From contig OY744608.1 in the NCBI GenBank assembly GCA_963556255.1, positions 69,098,322-69,162,321 of the forward strand: a stretch of DNA of 64,000 nucleotides, in the 5' to 3' direction. Position 1 is the first letter of the stretch. Every line of letters starts with the position of its first letter. Below the pieces are notes generated by a model that was given only the letters and a program-made list of their open reading frames with translations, ran no database searches and was not told where the DNA came from. Positions 21,701 to 44,220 of the stretch are shown piece after piece. The position numbers were made by a program, and so were the translations under genes. Origin of the DNA: Allolobophora icterica. Its lineage: Eukaryota; Annelida; Clitellata; Crassiclitellata; Lumbricidae.

Positions 21701-24700
21701 TGGTGGACTCAACAGACACGCCAACGCGAAGGTCTGCTTTGCATCTTCTATACGGTCATGCATGCTTTCATCCTCACGCTACGCAAAGCGAAAGAGGCTG
21801 AGTAAAAACATTATATCGTATAAACTCAATTCGCTGTTCATCTTTCATTCTTTAAGAAGTATCAACCTCGATTGCATCACCTCCAGTGGCACCTAACGCT
21901 GGATCTAGAGATCGAGAAACTTGTGCATGTTGTAGGGAACAATTGTTGGCGGAATTATAGGCCTGGTCTGGAGCTTTTGGTTGATCATTGGAGCTTACAC
22001 GCTGAAACGAAGATATCCGACTCTTCCTCCTCTCAGCATCGATGGATGCATGAAGTCCAGTAACCTCACCTTTCAATATTACGTCGACACCAACTCCACC
22101 TCCTTCTTCCACTTCGTCGACGAATCTCCGATTAACGCAACAATGACGCATTTCCATCCGCTGACAAATCAAACAATTGAGGTAACGTCCCTAAAACGAA
22201 ATATTGTGTCACCAAGTAAGCCTACATTTATATCGCGTCTTCTACGAACGTCTTGAAGAGGCAACTCACCATCGTAATTGATGTAGTAATTCGAAAGGAA
22301 GGTAAAATTCATCTGCAGCGGTTGCGACTGGTGTGTTCTGAATAATGCATCCAGGACTTTACTCGGTAGCTATTCGATACAAGTCATGTCATCAATATTT
22401 AAACAGTATGTCTATTTTTTTATTATTTTTCATGTTCTTATTATGTAAGGTGAACTCCCCTTCTAAAACTAAACCCTATTGCTTAAATTACCACTTAGTT
22501 ATCTTTTTTCTCTCAACTGTTATGTATCGTTGTGTGTGTGAATTAACTTGTGAAACTGGTTTTGAAACTGCTGACTTCATGAGAAAACTTTTGTTTTAAT
22601 GATTCTAAACATACAAGTCGGCCAATTGAATCTCTTCCGTGGTTTAAGTGATGGCAGTTTGAGTCTTCCTGGTTGTTCTACGGATGAATAATGACGATTC
22701 TCTTCAGCGACTGGCACTCCCTGAGCAAATAGCAGATCGCATAAACATAGCATAGGCCACGGATGGCGAACCCATGGCACGCGTTGAAATTTTTTGGGCA
22801 CGCGGAATTCAGAGCGTCCCCCAAATTTAAAACTTAGGAATACAAACTCCCTGTACGAATCCACATTTTCTTTGTTAAAGGCCTTTATTTTAATGCCATT
22901 CAAAACAATTTTGAAATAATGTCTTTAATTCATTTTTGTTACGCTTTGTTAACTAAAACCTATATGAGAAAAATAATTATATACTGTGCAAAACTCCGAG
23001 GGGGCACACGACGGTATTTTGTAAAATGATTTAGCAGCATTTTGGCACGCACCTTAAAAAAGGTTCGCCACCCCTGGCATAGGCCGTAGTCCGCTGTCTA
23101 ATATTTTTCTACCAGTCTTAACAGGAACCGTCGTTTACACCTCTTCTGTATCCCTCTGTCTCTTATCTCTTCACAGCTGGAATTTCATCTTCAAACGGTA
23201 TCTCTATATAAATTCTCAAAGTGAATTAATGAAAGGACTGTCGGTGACACTCTGAGAATCCTGGACAAGAAATGAAACTATGATAACAATACTTGTAACG
23301 TAGAATAGGCAATGGAGTAGTAAGAACATGCAATAAATGTAGAGCACACTTCGTGTAAGATCCCGTAATGACAGATATTGAACGAGGTGTTCCGATGTTG
23401 CCGCATGCTTCAACCATGTCTTTTTTGAGTCACTCTAAAAACAATGCATCAAACGTGATGACTCAAATACTTACAAATGTTTCCCAGTCATTGTAGAGTT
23501 GAATTAACCACAACATGTTTCGTTTGTAGGTGGATTATCATGGACTGGAGAAATTCTATTCCATTTCGTACCTATGGTACCTCATATTGTCGTCACTAAT
23601 CACGTTCATCACTGGATCTGTTGCATCTTTTCTGCTCAGTAAGAATGCTGACTTTCTGAATTTTACAAAACAAACGTTTCTAGCAGTTAATAAATGCAAA
23701 TTTTTCGGTCATTGTCAAGGTTATTTGCTATTTTTGTTCCTTGTCATGTTTATTTCCATTAATGTTTCAGATTGTTTGGCGAATGCTTTGATTTACTTTT
23801 TAGTGGATGATGATGAATTAGCAGACTATGTGTTTAGTTGCAAACATTGCACGAAATAGGCTTTCGTTAACAGTTTTAGAGAATTGGCCAATAGCATCAA
23901 GTTAAAGACAGAGATTTTTTAGAACGATATTGTAAGCGTCTAAATATACGGACATGCAATTAAGGTTGCAGTGAGATGTGTAACATCGCATGGAGGATGA
24001 ATGTTGTTATGGCTCTTTCAATCGGATGGCCTGCCGTAGCACATCAGTGGCCCATGCAGAGACCCGATAAACTGACAACGCTCAGTATCTCAAGAGTTTA
24101 TTGAAGGAGAACATTAGTCGCTCGTCATGATGTCGAAAGTGACAACAAAATCTACTGATATTGCTTGAGAACAGCTTTTTATACGGACTTGTTGCAGTAA
24201 CTAAAACCCTGTTTGATAAGAAAGTCATCAATACTCGCTTACTCACTTGGCTACCTCTCTTTGTCTCTGGCTGTGTCTATCTCTGCCTCCTGTATGTTTG
24301 TTTCCCTGTGTGTCTCTCTACTTCAGACATTCTGCTGTGTGGACTTGGTCAGTCGGTCAGCGTTCTGAGGTGTTAAGTGGCCTCCGTTTGGTGTCTCTGA
24401 GTTCATGCTTTCATCAATGTTCTGGAAACGTCCAAGTCAACCCTACGGACGCTTGTTATTGTCCGACAAGTTGCTATTACTGTTTGAGCCATTGATTTTG
24501 GAAACTTTTTGCCTCGCGTCAAAGCCTAATAGTACCGTACTTCCGACTTGAAGACCTGAAAAAGGCTTGCAGATGGCAAATATGTGAGAAGATCCATACT
24601 GCAGAGGAGCTGATTGCTCGAGCAGGCATGATGCTCTTACAGAAATCGCAGCTCTTTTTCCACTGCATTCATCAGCTCTTGCTACCTCCTCGTGAGGACA

Positions 24701-25790
24701 AGTACCCACTTCGCAAGAGAGGATATATTTTCATGTTGCCTCTTGTTAATTGTTTAAAAGTAGCTTTGTTAATAGATGCATCTTTAATTATATTTAGCTG
24801 TGCACGTGTGACTTTGTATTCAACAGCTGTTATAGTTATTTACAAAATAATATCCAATCATTCCATGCCTGTAATGCGCTTGTCAGATAAAATAAAGCCA
24901 TATTGCTTGTTTGCTTACTTACTTACTTTATTTGTTCATTCCATAAATTATTCCCAATAAATTGGGCAGCTAATGCGCGTGAATAAATGATTCCAATCGA
25001 CGAATAAAACTCTTGAGTACAACTGAACTTTTTCTTTCTTCCTCGACAGGAGACAGATCGATAGAAGAGCAAGTGGACGAGTCTCTTCTAATAAGTTTCA
25101 GACACATTTTTAGATGGAGGGTCGACCCAAATTCAGACTCGAAGCCAGAACAACTTTCTGTTAATAACTACGAGACGGCGGTTGGTATTAGGCCTACACA
25201 TACAAAACGGTAGAAGTCTAGTTAGAAAATAAAAAAATTGTAATTGCTTGCAGAGACAATACAAAATAATATTATATTCAGATGAGGAAACACTCAAAAT
25301 ACAAGCAATATTCTTCAATGAGAAAATATACTTTAATAGTGGTGCCAGTTTGCCAAATCATTAGGTAAGTACTTACCCTTAAGATTTTGTATTGACCTGA
25401 TCACACATGTGGTCCGCTTTGATCGATCTCCAATCCTTAATTAATGCCTTGTGAATAATGAGAGCGCTGCTGTAAAAGTCATCAAATTAAATAGTATATC
25501 ATTTCCCAGTTAATTAACCAGTTTCACAGTTGTTTAGTGTTAACCGGAATTTTAGTTAGTTAAGGTAAAACCAAATGCCGTAGGGTTGCAAGAATATAAG
25601 TTGGTTTGGCTTTTATAGATTCTATATTTATATAACCCTAAACCTGTGCTTTAGTATAATTATAATTAGATGAATGTGCAATAACATGCAACATTTAAAG
25701 CCTTTAATCTTTGCTGAACAGGTTAATTTTCGACCTGAAACGAACGGCAAGAAGGACCAGTCAGTCGAGTTGTCTCTTATCGATCACTAA
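9404..25790 (+). CDS. SLC5A8-like: SLC5 SMCT-like transporter, copy B (complete, 16 exons, about 623 aa)
   Basis: Exons: 9404-9739, 11855-11923, 14021-14072, 14632-14699, 15078-15158, 15764-15837, 17819-17959, 19026-19161, 20049-20137, 20405-20517, 21215-21285, 21645-21731, 21936-22181, 23530-23638, 25050-25180, 25722-25790. The phases chain to one open frame; length fits SMCT1 (610 aa). The start codon has A at -3 and G at +4. Domains: TM1 near residues 8-27; A-L-S-L-L-V-S-F (TM2) near 52; Y-F-E-R-R-F loop at 113; GGMRAVIWTDVFQ (TM5) at 176-188; VQRY in TM6; S-S-V-S-S-S (TM8) near 349-354, the region of the SLC5 sodium site; sequons at about 482, 492, 506 and 517. Oddities: Lys at residue 112, where C and D have Glu; the last exon is shifted by a 2-nt shortening and ends L-S-L-I-D-H, losing the ESS-hydrophobic tail. 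Predicted sodium-coupled monocarboxylate symporter of the plasma membrane; substrate inferred only. Confidence 0.88.
9985..10822 (+). mobile_element. L2/CR1-like LINE reverse transcriptase relic in intron 1 (B)
   Basis: Broken frames encode G-V-P-Q-G-S-V-L-G-P (RT motif), W-S-K-T-E-F-I-L-I-G-L, and near the end I-T-P-V-L-K...H-W-L-K-I-S-E-R. Many stops. The same relic lies in intron 1 of C and D, so it predates the gene duplications. It resumes after the hAT insertion at 11639. Confidence 0.8.
10823..11638. mobile_element. hAT-type AT-rich element in B intron 1
   Basis: 816 bp. Ends CATAGTTGTTAAAAACG and, reversed, CATAGATGCTAAAACCG. Flanks cttatcac (10815-10822) and ctcatcac (11639-11646) match at 7 of 8. 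C and D have the uninterrupted site. No coding capacity seen; rich in A-runs and aaacg words near both ends. Confidence 0.8.
11855..11923 (+). CDS. SLC5A8-like: copy B exon 2
   Basis: 23 codons, YFERRFKSKSVTILASIASI then I-Q-A. Aligns with the Y-L-E-L-R-F of SMCTs. Acceptor tttctag, donor GCA|GTAAGA. Confidence 0.85.
12206..12455 (+). mobile_element. tRNA-derived SINE with LINE-type tail
   Basis: Head holds an A-box-like gtggctcagtggtaag and B box ggttcaaatcc at normal tRNA spacing. The 3' part holds AGCGCCTCT and AGAGGCGCT as a perfect 9-bp inverted pair around a short loop, the same hairpin as in the LINE tails here, followed by an A-rich aaataaa tail. Nested in the hAT element of B intron 2. 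No clear target duplication was found. Confidence 0.8.
12528..12695 (+). pseudogene. hAT transposase C-terminal (dimerisation) remnant
   Basis: Reads A-L-F-P-S-T-N-I-C-E-Q-F-F-S-K-M-K, then stops; after a shift R-C-R-L-T-N-D-N-L. This matches the conserved C-E-Q-x-F-S-x-M-K...R-x-x-L-T-D-x-x-L pattern of the hAT dimerisation domain. Non-functional: stop codons and a frameshift. Confidence 0.7.
12946..13110. mobile_element. small hAT MITE nested in hAT element
   Basis: 165 bp with ends CAGGAGCGTCTA and, reversed, CAGGGGCGTCTACA. Perfect 8-bp duplication agtttgaa at 12938-12945 and 13111-13118. Internal C/T-rich tract. Confidence 0.88.
13252..13840. mobile_element. MITE with long terminal inverted repeats, B intron 2
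   Basis: Arms of about 170-175 bp: 13252-13430 and, inverted, 13672-13840, with ends TACACCGTGTCTC. Both ends could be read as a TA target duplication, as in Tc1/mariner-like MITEs. A second inverted pair (acaagcgctt at 13436, aagcgcttgt at 13481) lies between the arms. The hAT element at 11979-13248 sits in its left tip. Missing from C and D. Confidence 0.8.
14021..14072 (+). CDS. SLC5A8-like: copy B exon 3
   Basis: 52 nt, IVFIGIAMYAPSAALQS. Matches the T-G-I-V-I-Y-A-P-A-L-A-L of SMCT1. Acceptor tttttacag, donor G|GTATGT, phase 1. Confidence 0.87.
14632..14699 (+). CDS. SLC5A8-like: copy B exon 4
   Basis: 68 nt, begins A-T-G-L-P-L-V-F and ends I-A-Y-T-A-L. Donor TTG|GTGAGT. Confidence 0.87.
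15078..15158 (+). CDS. SLC5A8-like: copy B exon 5 (TM5 signature)
   Basis: 27 codons, starting GGMRAVIWTDVFQ, the most conserved SLC5 motif, and ending L-A-I-L-I-K. Acceptor gttacag, donor AAG|GTGTGA. Confidence 0.9.
15404..15640 (-). mobile_element. L2/CR1-like LINE tail, minus, B intron 5
   Basis: Minus-strand reading has S-T-Q-Q-P-W-G-P-P-L-V-W-N-R-L-P, an RT C-terminus, then a GGCGC...GCGCC tail. Shared with C and D at the same intron position. Confidence 0.75.
15764..15837 (+). CDS. SLC5A8-like: copy B exon 6
   Basis: 74 nt, GLVVVGGFGNVFRLCSQTGR then L-D-W-V. Matches the G-G-I... G-G-R-L-N-F loop of SMCT1. Chosen over a longer overlapping frame because its phase (0 in, 2 out) joins both neighbours and it has the same length in B, C and D. 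Confidence 0.82.
15981..16389 (+). mobile_element. L2/CR1-like LINE 3' end, plus, B-specific
   Basis: Encodes S-G-Q-P-Q-Y-L...T-R-S-S-D-Y...G-E-R-A-F-S-V-A-G-P-T-F-W-N-S-L-P, an RT C-terminus, then a tail ending taataataat. C and D read straight through the site (catcatat to gaaaattgac). It faces a related older minus-strand copy just downstream. Confidence 0.82.
16430..16800 (-). mobile_element. LINE 3' end, minus, shared by B, C and D intron 6
   Basis: Reverse complement of the same LINE family as 15981-16389 (ggtgtaccatcg..., RAFSV-type end). Present at 35330 in C and 53890 in D, so it predates the duplications. With the upstream plus copy it makes a long imperfect hairpin. Confidence 0.78.
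17112..17280. mobile_element. old hAT-like MITE remnant (gatgggca...tagttaac type)
   Basis: tgatgggcaatattaac followed by many agtagtt/aactac words, like the elements at 52297 and 61175. Shared with C (about 35973) and D (about 54995). No duplication could be fixed. Confidence 0.45.
17819..17959 (+). CDS. SLC5A8-like: copy B exon 7
   Basis: 141 nt, W-S-P-D-P-T-V-R-H-T-V-W (SMCT1: N-P-N-P-L-Q-R-H-T-F-W), then TM6 with SAVQRYSAL. B reads S-F-S-Q-S where A, C and D have an F-x-Q-A form. Confidence 0.9.
18213..18949 (-). mobile_element. L2/CR1-like LINE 3' end, minus, B-specific
   Basis: Minus-strand reading carries S-R-L-D-Y-C-S-S-L-Y-I-G-L, R-S-A-A-R-L-V-G, L-H-W-L-P-L-R-Q-R-I and R-R-A-F-S-V-V-G-P-T-M-W-N-D-L-P with a frameshift, then a tail with a perfect AGCGCCTCT/AGAGGCGCT hairpin and (ATTG)n end. 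Short repeat atttttc on both sides. C has the empty site. Confidence 0.85.
19026..19161 (+). CDS. SLC5A8-like: copy B exon 8
   Basis: 136 nt encoding TM7 and S-I-G-C-D-P-L-A-N-G. Acceptor ccctag, donor CAG|GTTCAT. Confidence 0.87.
19200..19370 (-). mobile_element. LINE 3' fragment, minus, B intron 8
   Basis: Shares agctcgatttttcatagtagtag and the cgcaagc...ctctgcagagtggag stretch with 37680-37810 in C; here the hairpin tail is missing. Confidence 0.65.
19370..19515. repeat. AT/ACAT microsatellite cluster
   Basis: Compound run of at, ac, catgta and gtgtgt units at the same place as the (AC)n tract of copy C. Confidence 0.9.
20049..20137 (+). CDS. SLC5A8-like: copy B exon 9
   Basis: 89 nt, LLPHFVLKMFADTPGFAG, then ending L-Y-G-G-A-L. 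Acceptor ttttcag, donor AG|GTAACT. Confidence 0.9.
20405..20517 (+). CDS. SLC5A8-like: copy B exon 10
   Basis: 113 nt. Begins in the split serine codon, S-V-S-S-S-L-S-G-T-A-A-N. Donor CTAG|GTCTGT. Confidence 0.87.
21215..21285 (+). CDS. SLC5A8-like: copy B exon 11
   Basis: 71 nt, TM9, VFGVVATGLAFIASVVPGPI then T-Q. Donor CAG|GTAGGA. Confidence 0.88.
21645..21731 (+). CDS. SLC5A8-like: copy B exon 12
   Basis: 87 nt, starting I-T-L-S-L-G-S-A-V-F-G-P-F and ending N-R-H-A-N-A-K. Acceptor tttttag, donor AAG|GTCTGC. Confidence 0.88.
21936..22181 (+). CDS. SLC5A8-like: copy B exon 13
   Basis: 82 codons. TM11, then P-T-L-P-P-L-S-I-D-G-C and a loop with sequons NLT, NST, NAT and NQT. Donor GAG|GTAACG. 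Confidence 0.9.
22759..23077. mobile_element. hAT MITE in B intron 13
   Basis: 319 bp. Left end ggatggcgaaccc, right end reversed CAGGGGTGGCGAACC. Perfect 8-bp duplication cataggcc (22751-22758, 23078-23085). C has the empty site. Confidence 0.88.
23530..23638 (+). CDS. SLC5A8-like: copy B exon 14
   Basis: 109 nt, begins V-D-Y-H-G-L-E-K-F-Y-S-I-S-Y, then the last TM. Donor A|GTAAGA. The following intron is the most divergent of the three copies seen. Confidence 0.9.
24560..24925 (+). mobile_element. LINE 3' end, B intron 14 (B-specific)
   Basis: Contains a 110-codon open stretch with L-L-Q-K-S and L-R-K-R-G-Y, followed by ataaagccatattgc and a (ctta)n tail. Position and tail suggest a LINE C-terminus of another family. 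A and C lack it. The family is not certain. Confidence 0.55.
25050..25180 (+). CDS. SLC5A8-like: copy B exon 15
   Basis: 131 nt cytoplasmic tail with E-E-Q-V-D-E-S-L-L and R-W-R-V-D-P. Read-through of the donor GCG|GTTGGT would add ten codons to the TAG at 25211-25213. Confidence 0.75.
25722..25790 (+). CDS. SLC5A8-like: copy B exon 16 (terminal, shifted tail)
   Basis: 22 codons plus TAA. Starts V-N-F-R-P-E-T-N-G-K-K-D-Q-S-V-E, then L-S-L-I-D-H. Relative to A and C it is 2 nt shorter after the Glu codon, and the ancestral TAA now reads within another frame. Confidence 0.7.
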   Translation, partial: VNFRPETNGKKDQSVELSLIDH

Positions 25791-26645
25791 AAGGACATCG
25801 TCTTCATTTAACCGAAAAAAAGGAAAGAAACAGGAACTAACAGATGGACAGAGCGACCTGATAACAGCGCAATATATTAGACTAGTTAATGGGTGTCTCT
25901 GAGTGTTCTGCGAAGAACTAAATTACATACACCTCGCGTTCCGTAGCTGGTTAGACTAACCGTTAGAGTTTAGACATAGTCGATGCGTAACTGGATTGTA
26001 CAAGCTATAAAAAAAAGACATCACATACCGGTACGAAGAATAGGATGAATGGGAAGCCTGATTCAGACACTTTAGGGTCTTGTAGATGTCCAATGGGAGG
26101 CAAGATTCATATTATTATTTTTTAGTTGGATTTCATGATGATTTAGCTTGTCTTTTTGTAATAATTTGTTCTCTACTTCTCTGGTGTATTTAATACTGCA
26201 GTTCAGGCTAGGATCTGTCGTCAGGAATTGTCATCGAAAGTTGACGTATGTGTGTCAGTATGTGTTTCGGTTTGCCACGAACGAACTTACGAATTTGAAT
26301 TGTAAATGTAGATGTTTTATATAACGACCGTATAGTCTGGATCCTGCCCGTTTTTCAATGAATTGATCGGGTGAGATCCTTCGTCACATGTGGCCGTTTG
26401 AATGGGCGCTACCATTTAGGCCCAAGGTCTCCGTGTACGGACCGTGTTAGCCCGAGATTTAAATAGCGCTCATACGATCACGTACGTTTTAAGCGAAAGT
26501 TTCTTACAGAAAGGAAGTGGATTTTCAATCGAGGTGTCAAGTATCACATATAAATTTAAATGTTAAGATCACAATTTAGGTACATCCATATCATGCGTTT
26601 TTGCATTTAGCGATGCATTTGCGTATGATTGTGTTGTACTGTGTT

Positions 26646-27065
26646 TAAAGATTTCTAGAGCGCCTCTCTTAGTACGTCGCAATCAGAGGAGCTCCCAGTG
26701 CCAGGAGCCCCAAGGGAGTAGAAAATATTTCAGGCTGCGAATAGAAGCAGCAGGATACCATTTAGGATCGTAGAACGATAGCAGGAGGGAGGTCGTTCCA
26801 AAGCGAGAGACCAAGGCAGGCAAAAGCACGATGCAGAACCTTGGTGGCCCCAGACCTAGGAACAAACAGATCAAGCCGATTCAAAGTGCGGAGAGGACGA
26901 AGCGAGGCAGACGAGATGGGCCGACGATGCGAGTCACGCAGGTACCGTAGGTTGGGGATTGACCCAAGAACGCTGTTAAGAAAAAAGTATTTTGAACTGA
27001 ATACGGATAGTAAGGGGAAGCTGGTAAAGGTGTTCAGACATATAGTTCGAGATGTGAAAGAAGCG
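26646..27065 (-). mobile_element. L2/CR1-like LINE tail, minus, after copy B
   Basis: Same insertion as 7397-7810 and 45248-45660 but more diverged (the gcgcctctc...gaggagctc hairpin is partly lost). Confidence 0.7.
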
Positions 27066-27070
27066 AGGGA

Positions 27071-27133
27071 AGTGTGTGTGTGTGTGTGTGTTTGTGTGTA
27101 CGTGCGTGTGCTTGTGTGTGCGTGTGTGTGTAT
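27071..27133. repeat. (GT)n microsatellite
   Basis: Interrupted GT run abutting the LINE tail. Confidence 0.9.
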
Positions 27134-27379
27134 CTAGATGCATAATATAGCAACTTTAGAGTGCCTAATTAAATTCAGTTATGTTTAAAGCAGTATGGAC
27201 CGCCAAAACATTTATTGAAGTAAAACGTACCTTTAGTGCGATTAAAGTAGGCAGCTGAAGTCAACTTGACCTGCTGCTTTTTCATTACTCGTTGTTAACG
27301 GGCTGGACTGTCAACCGAAAGGTCCAGAGATCAAATCCGCGAGAAGGCAGAATTTGTTCCCAAAGTTGGGCTTCACATG

Positions 27380-28180
27380 CGACCCTTCTCCCCTACTTTG
27401 AACAACCTTAACTTCTTCCCTCTTGCCAATTAGACTTTAGACATTATCACTCTACACTCTACCGAAAATACCCTTACATCTCTCCTTTCGGATATCTACT
27501 CAGCAACTCTGCGATTGACCGATCCCAGATTTCCTTGCTTGCACTATTTGATGTTTATACTGCCTTTGACATGGTAGACCACTGGTGGCTTCCTGCGGTG
27601 CCTAGAGTGCTATTGTGGTCTTAGGGTTTCCTCTCTTCTTTGATTCCGGTCATGTCTCACTGACCGCACAGAGATGATAATCTCAGGATATTCGAGAACA
27701 TCTTGGGTTGCAGTCAGGTTTGGTGGTACCTCAGATTATTGTAATTCCCTCTTTGTTGGTCTCCATAAAGTCCGCCTCATCCTACTGAAATCCGTTCTTA
27801 GCTCAGCTACCAGACTTCCGTTGAATTGAACGATATTTTGTTTTTCCGCAATAGCTATGTGGGTCAAAAGATCACATAAGGTGACATACTGCACTCATGA
27901 TCAAAATTCATGTAATCTCCATGTGCTGTACACAATTACAGGCAAATGCAACACCCATCAGTGGCTTTTCATTAGTCAACGAAGTCATCTGATTATCTTT
28001 GTCTGGTCATACTTAAATCAAGAACTGTTCTTGGTGAACGAGCTTTTTCAATGGCTGGACCTACTTTTGGAACTCTCTCCCTGCCTGTCTATTCTTCAGT
28101 GGGTGTGTGCTCATGTAAGTCTCATGAAGCGTTTTTGTTCTACGGTCTACAAGGCTTGGTTTTGTATTAGGCTTGCATAG
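27380..28180 (+). mobile_element. decayed L2/CR1-like reverse transcriptase
   Basis: Frames show L-F-D-V-Y-T-A-F-D-M-V-D-H (AFDxVDH RT motif) near 27548, L-T-D-R-T-E-M-I-I-S-G, Y-C-N-S-L-F-V-G-L near 27745, and a shifted R-A-F-S-M-A-G-P-T-F near 28050. Several stops and frame changes. Confidence 0.75.
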
Positions 28181-29219
28181 GTAAATAATTTGAAATTTCA
28201 AAGATTACTTGCTTCATTTCCGAGGTTTCGACCCACATTTCGGGAGACGCCATGTAGGGCCTACTTGCGACGTAATAAGATTAGTACATGTGTGTGCTTA
28301 CCTCCGATTGCAAATTTCTTTGCCAAATTTCGTGTATCTCATTTCTGGTTCTCGTTTCGATTAGCTTCATATTTTCCCGTTCGTAATCTTAAGTGCATTT
28401 CAACATCTTGAAACCGATCGCCCTTAAGTTTATCGTCCAAGTTTCTTGAAGTAAGTAAGTATATCCTTTAATTGTACCAACTGCTAACCGCACTTTGGTT
28501 TACATGTAAGTCACAGTTATGTAAGCCTATTAGGAAAACCTAATTGCCATAACAAATAATTATTAAACAAGGTAGTAACAATAAATCATACTAATAGTCA
28601 AAAACCAGATAATTTTGTAATCATTATCGAGAGAATGATTAATTAAAATTGACTAAAAAGAGAAAATAGATAGGCCTAGATATAATTCTATCACATACAG
28701 TTGGTTTACAACAACGAACGATGACATAATCGGCGTATTTTCTATAAATATCCGAAACTCGGAATGTTGAGAGGGTAAAGAAATGATTATTCGTTAAAAG
28801 CTTGTGTTTTACTCCTCTACCCACAGATGTCGCCCCAATGAAATTTGGACACAAATATGCTGTTTAATTGTCAAGACACAAACATAATTAGGGCCTACTC
28901 ATCGCTGTTTCTTAATAAAATTAGTAAATAAATATAATAAATTGGGATGTGTCATTTAAACAACCCGCGTGTGGTTTGGCCCCAAGACACGACGTGATAT
29001 AAAGACTTTCCAGTCTATTGTATTAAGTCCATTTCTGAGAGGTAAAGAGTGTTGGAAATGAGGTCACCGGTGGAATGCCGCATCGAGCAAATAAACCGGA
29101 TCATATATGACAAAGAAAATGAGGAGCCGGGCATCTACATGTACGTTGCTATAATTATGACATCATAGGTCACGGGAACCAATGACAGAAGGTTTTGCAA
29201 CGTTTTTTATCGGATAATA

Positions 29220-29560
29220 TTTCCCAGTACACCGGCTCACCTCGGCTGGCTCCCTTCGTCAAATCCGGTCCTCCGATCGTTTGACCTGTATGTTGCCCGG
29301 TTGAGAACGGTCATGACCCAGTTCTGTGCCTCTGTTAGTGCTGGCCCTTCTCCAAGGAACCAGCTCCTGGCTTCGGTCCGTAATGCACTAATATCTTGTG
29401 CTCCGGCCACATTTTTTCGCTGCCTTAAAAGTTGCCTTTGTTCTCGGGAAATTTTCCCTGGAAGGTCCTCTGATTGGTGGGCACTGGGTAAAGGCTCATT
29501 ACAAGTTCTGAAATACCATACAATACCATACAATACCATATAGTCAGCATGAAAGAGCTT
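29220..29560 (+). mobile_element. probable LINE C-terminus with cataccatac-type tail
   Basis: Open frame W-L-P-S-S-N-P-V-L-R-S-F-D...C-L-C-S-R-E ending in three copies of taccatacaa. Looks like a retroelement 3' end; I do not recognise the family. Confidence 0.4.
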
Positions 29561-29599
29561 AATTTTACTGTTTCATGTGCATGTTCTCTGGGAAGGGGG

Positions 29600-29896
29600 A
29601 TTGAGTAATTGGGAGGGGGATAAAGTAATGGTTCCATCCATGGCCAGGAGAGCATTGGATTCGCGGTTCGATACCCGTAACCCCCTCTAGGGCGGCGCCT
29701 TGTGTAGCTGCCAATCCGTGTAATTAGTTAAGATTTGATTGTACTGTCATGTTTCGTTGTAATCTTACTGCATTTGTCAGTTTCAATGAATAAAGAAAAT
29801 TATAATTATTATTATTATTATTATTATTTTTATGCCCCGAGGTATACAGGATCCCTCAGGGACTTTTATTATTATTATTATCATTATTATTATTAC

Positions 29897-29955
<59 letters not shown>
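29600..29955 (+). mobile_element. retroposon tail with B-box-like word and (ATT)n
   Basis: gcggttcgatacccg resembles a pol III B box. Downstream are aataaagaaaattataat and a long ATT run from 29803, interrupted by a gc-richer tgccccgaggtatacagg segment that contains short inverted words. Confidence 0.45.
29803..29955. repeat. (ATT)n microsatellite
   Basis: About 150 bp of ATT units, one 50-bp interruption. Confidence 0.95.
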
Positions 29956-29956
<1 letters not shown>

Positions 29957-30062
29957 GTTGATTGATTGACTAATTGACTTATTTATTTATTGACACTGAG
30001 GTAATATAGTGCTACTAAAACTGGTGACATTCGGCCAAATAGGAATCTGACATATACATGTA

Positions 30063-30217
<155 letters not shown>

Positions 30218-30774
30218 CAGACAGACAGACAGACATTGACAGACAGAGACAAGCAGACAGACAGACAGACAGGCACAGACAGAGACGGGAGACAGATACA
30301 GAGAGACAGAGAGACAGAAGATACGTTACGCTTACGAAACACGACGCGGCCACACATCGACGCGCGCTTGCACTAATAATTGTCAGTGTGAGAGCACACT
30401 AAATTTTATGAGTCTTCAGAAAAGAGCCTTGAGAGGCTTTAAAAGTGCACCTGCAACTTGAAAATTGCGCTACTAAAACGACAACGACTGATCGATTGAT
30501 GGCTGCTTGCAAAAGCATTCAAAAATGATACGATACAATAAAAGTGTCAGAGATATTTTCTACTGTTTTCTACATCCACTTTCTCAACGCTCGTCTTAGT
30601 CTTAATTGAACTGAAATTTCTGATAATATCCGCTGAGCTTACTATAGGCTGTTATGCTCGTAAAACTGGTCTAGTCAGGCTACTGACTGTCAGATAGCCA
30701 TAGCGTAATACAAAGCCCGAATTTCACATCTGTGTAAGACTGGTTCATCTGCATTCGGAAGACTTTCACCGACA

Positions 30775-43987
<13,213 letters not shown>

Positions 43988-44220
43988 TAGATCACCTAAA
44001 GGACATCGTCTTCACTTTTAAACGAAGAAAATGAAAGAAACAGGGCCCACCATATGGATCTGATAACCTCGCAACGTTAGACTAGAACGTAATATGTGTT
44101 CTGTGTCGGCTCCGAGTTGGCGACGAGTGTTCCACGAAGAACTAAATTACACACACCTGGCACTCCTATTATAGCTGGTTAAGGTTTAGACATAGTCGTT
44201 GCGTGAATGTAGTGTATAAG

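Noticed and set aside
24628..24960. 110-codon open frame as an extra exon of copy B
   Set aside because: Missing from A and C at the same intron and followed by a retroposon tail.
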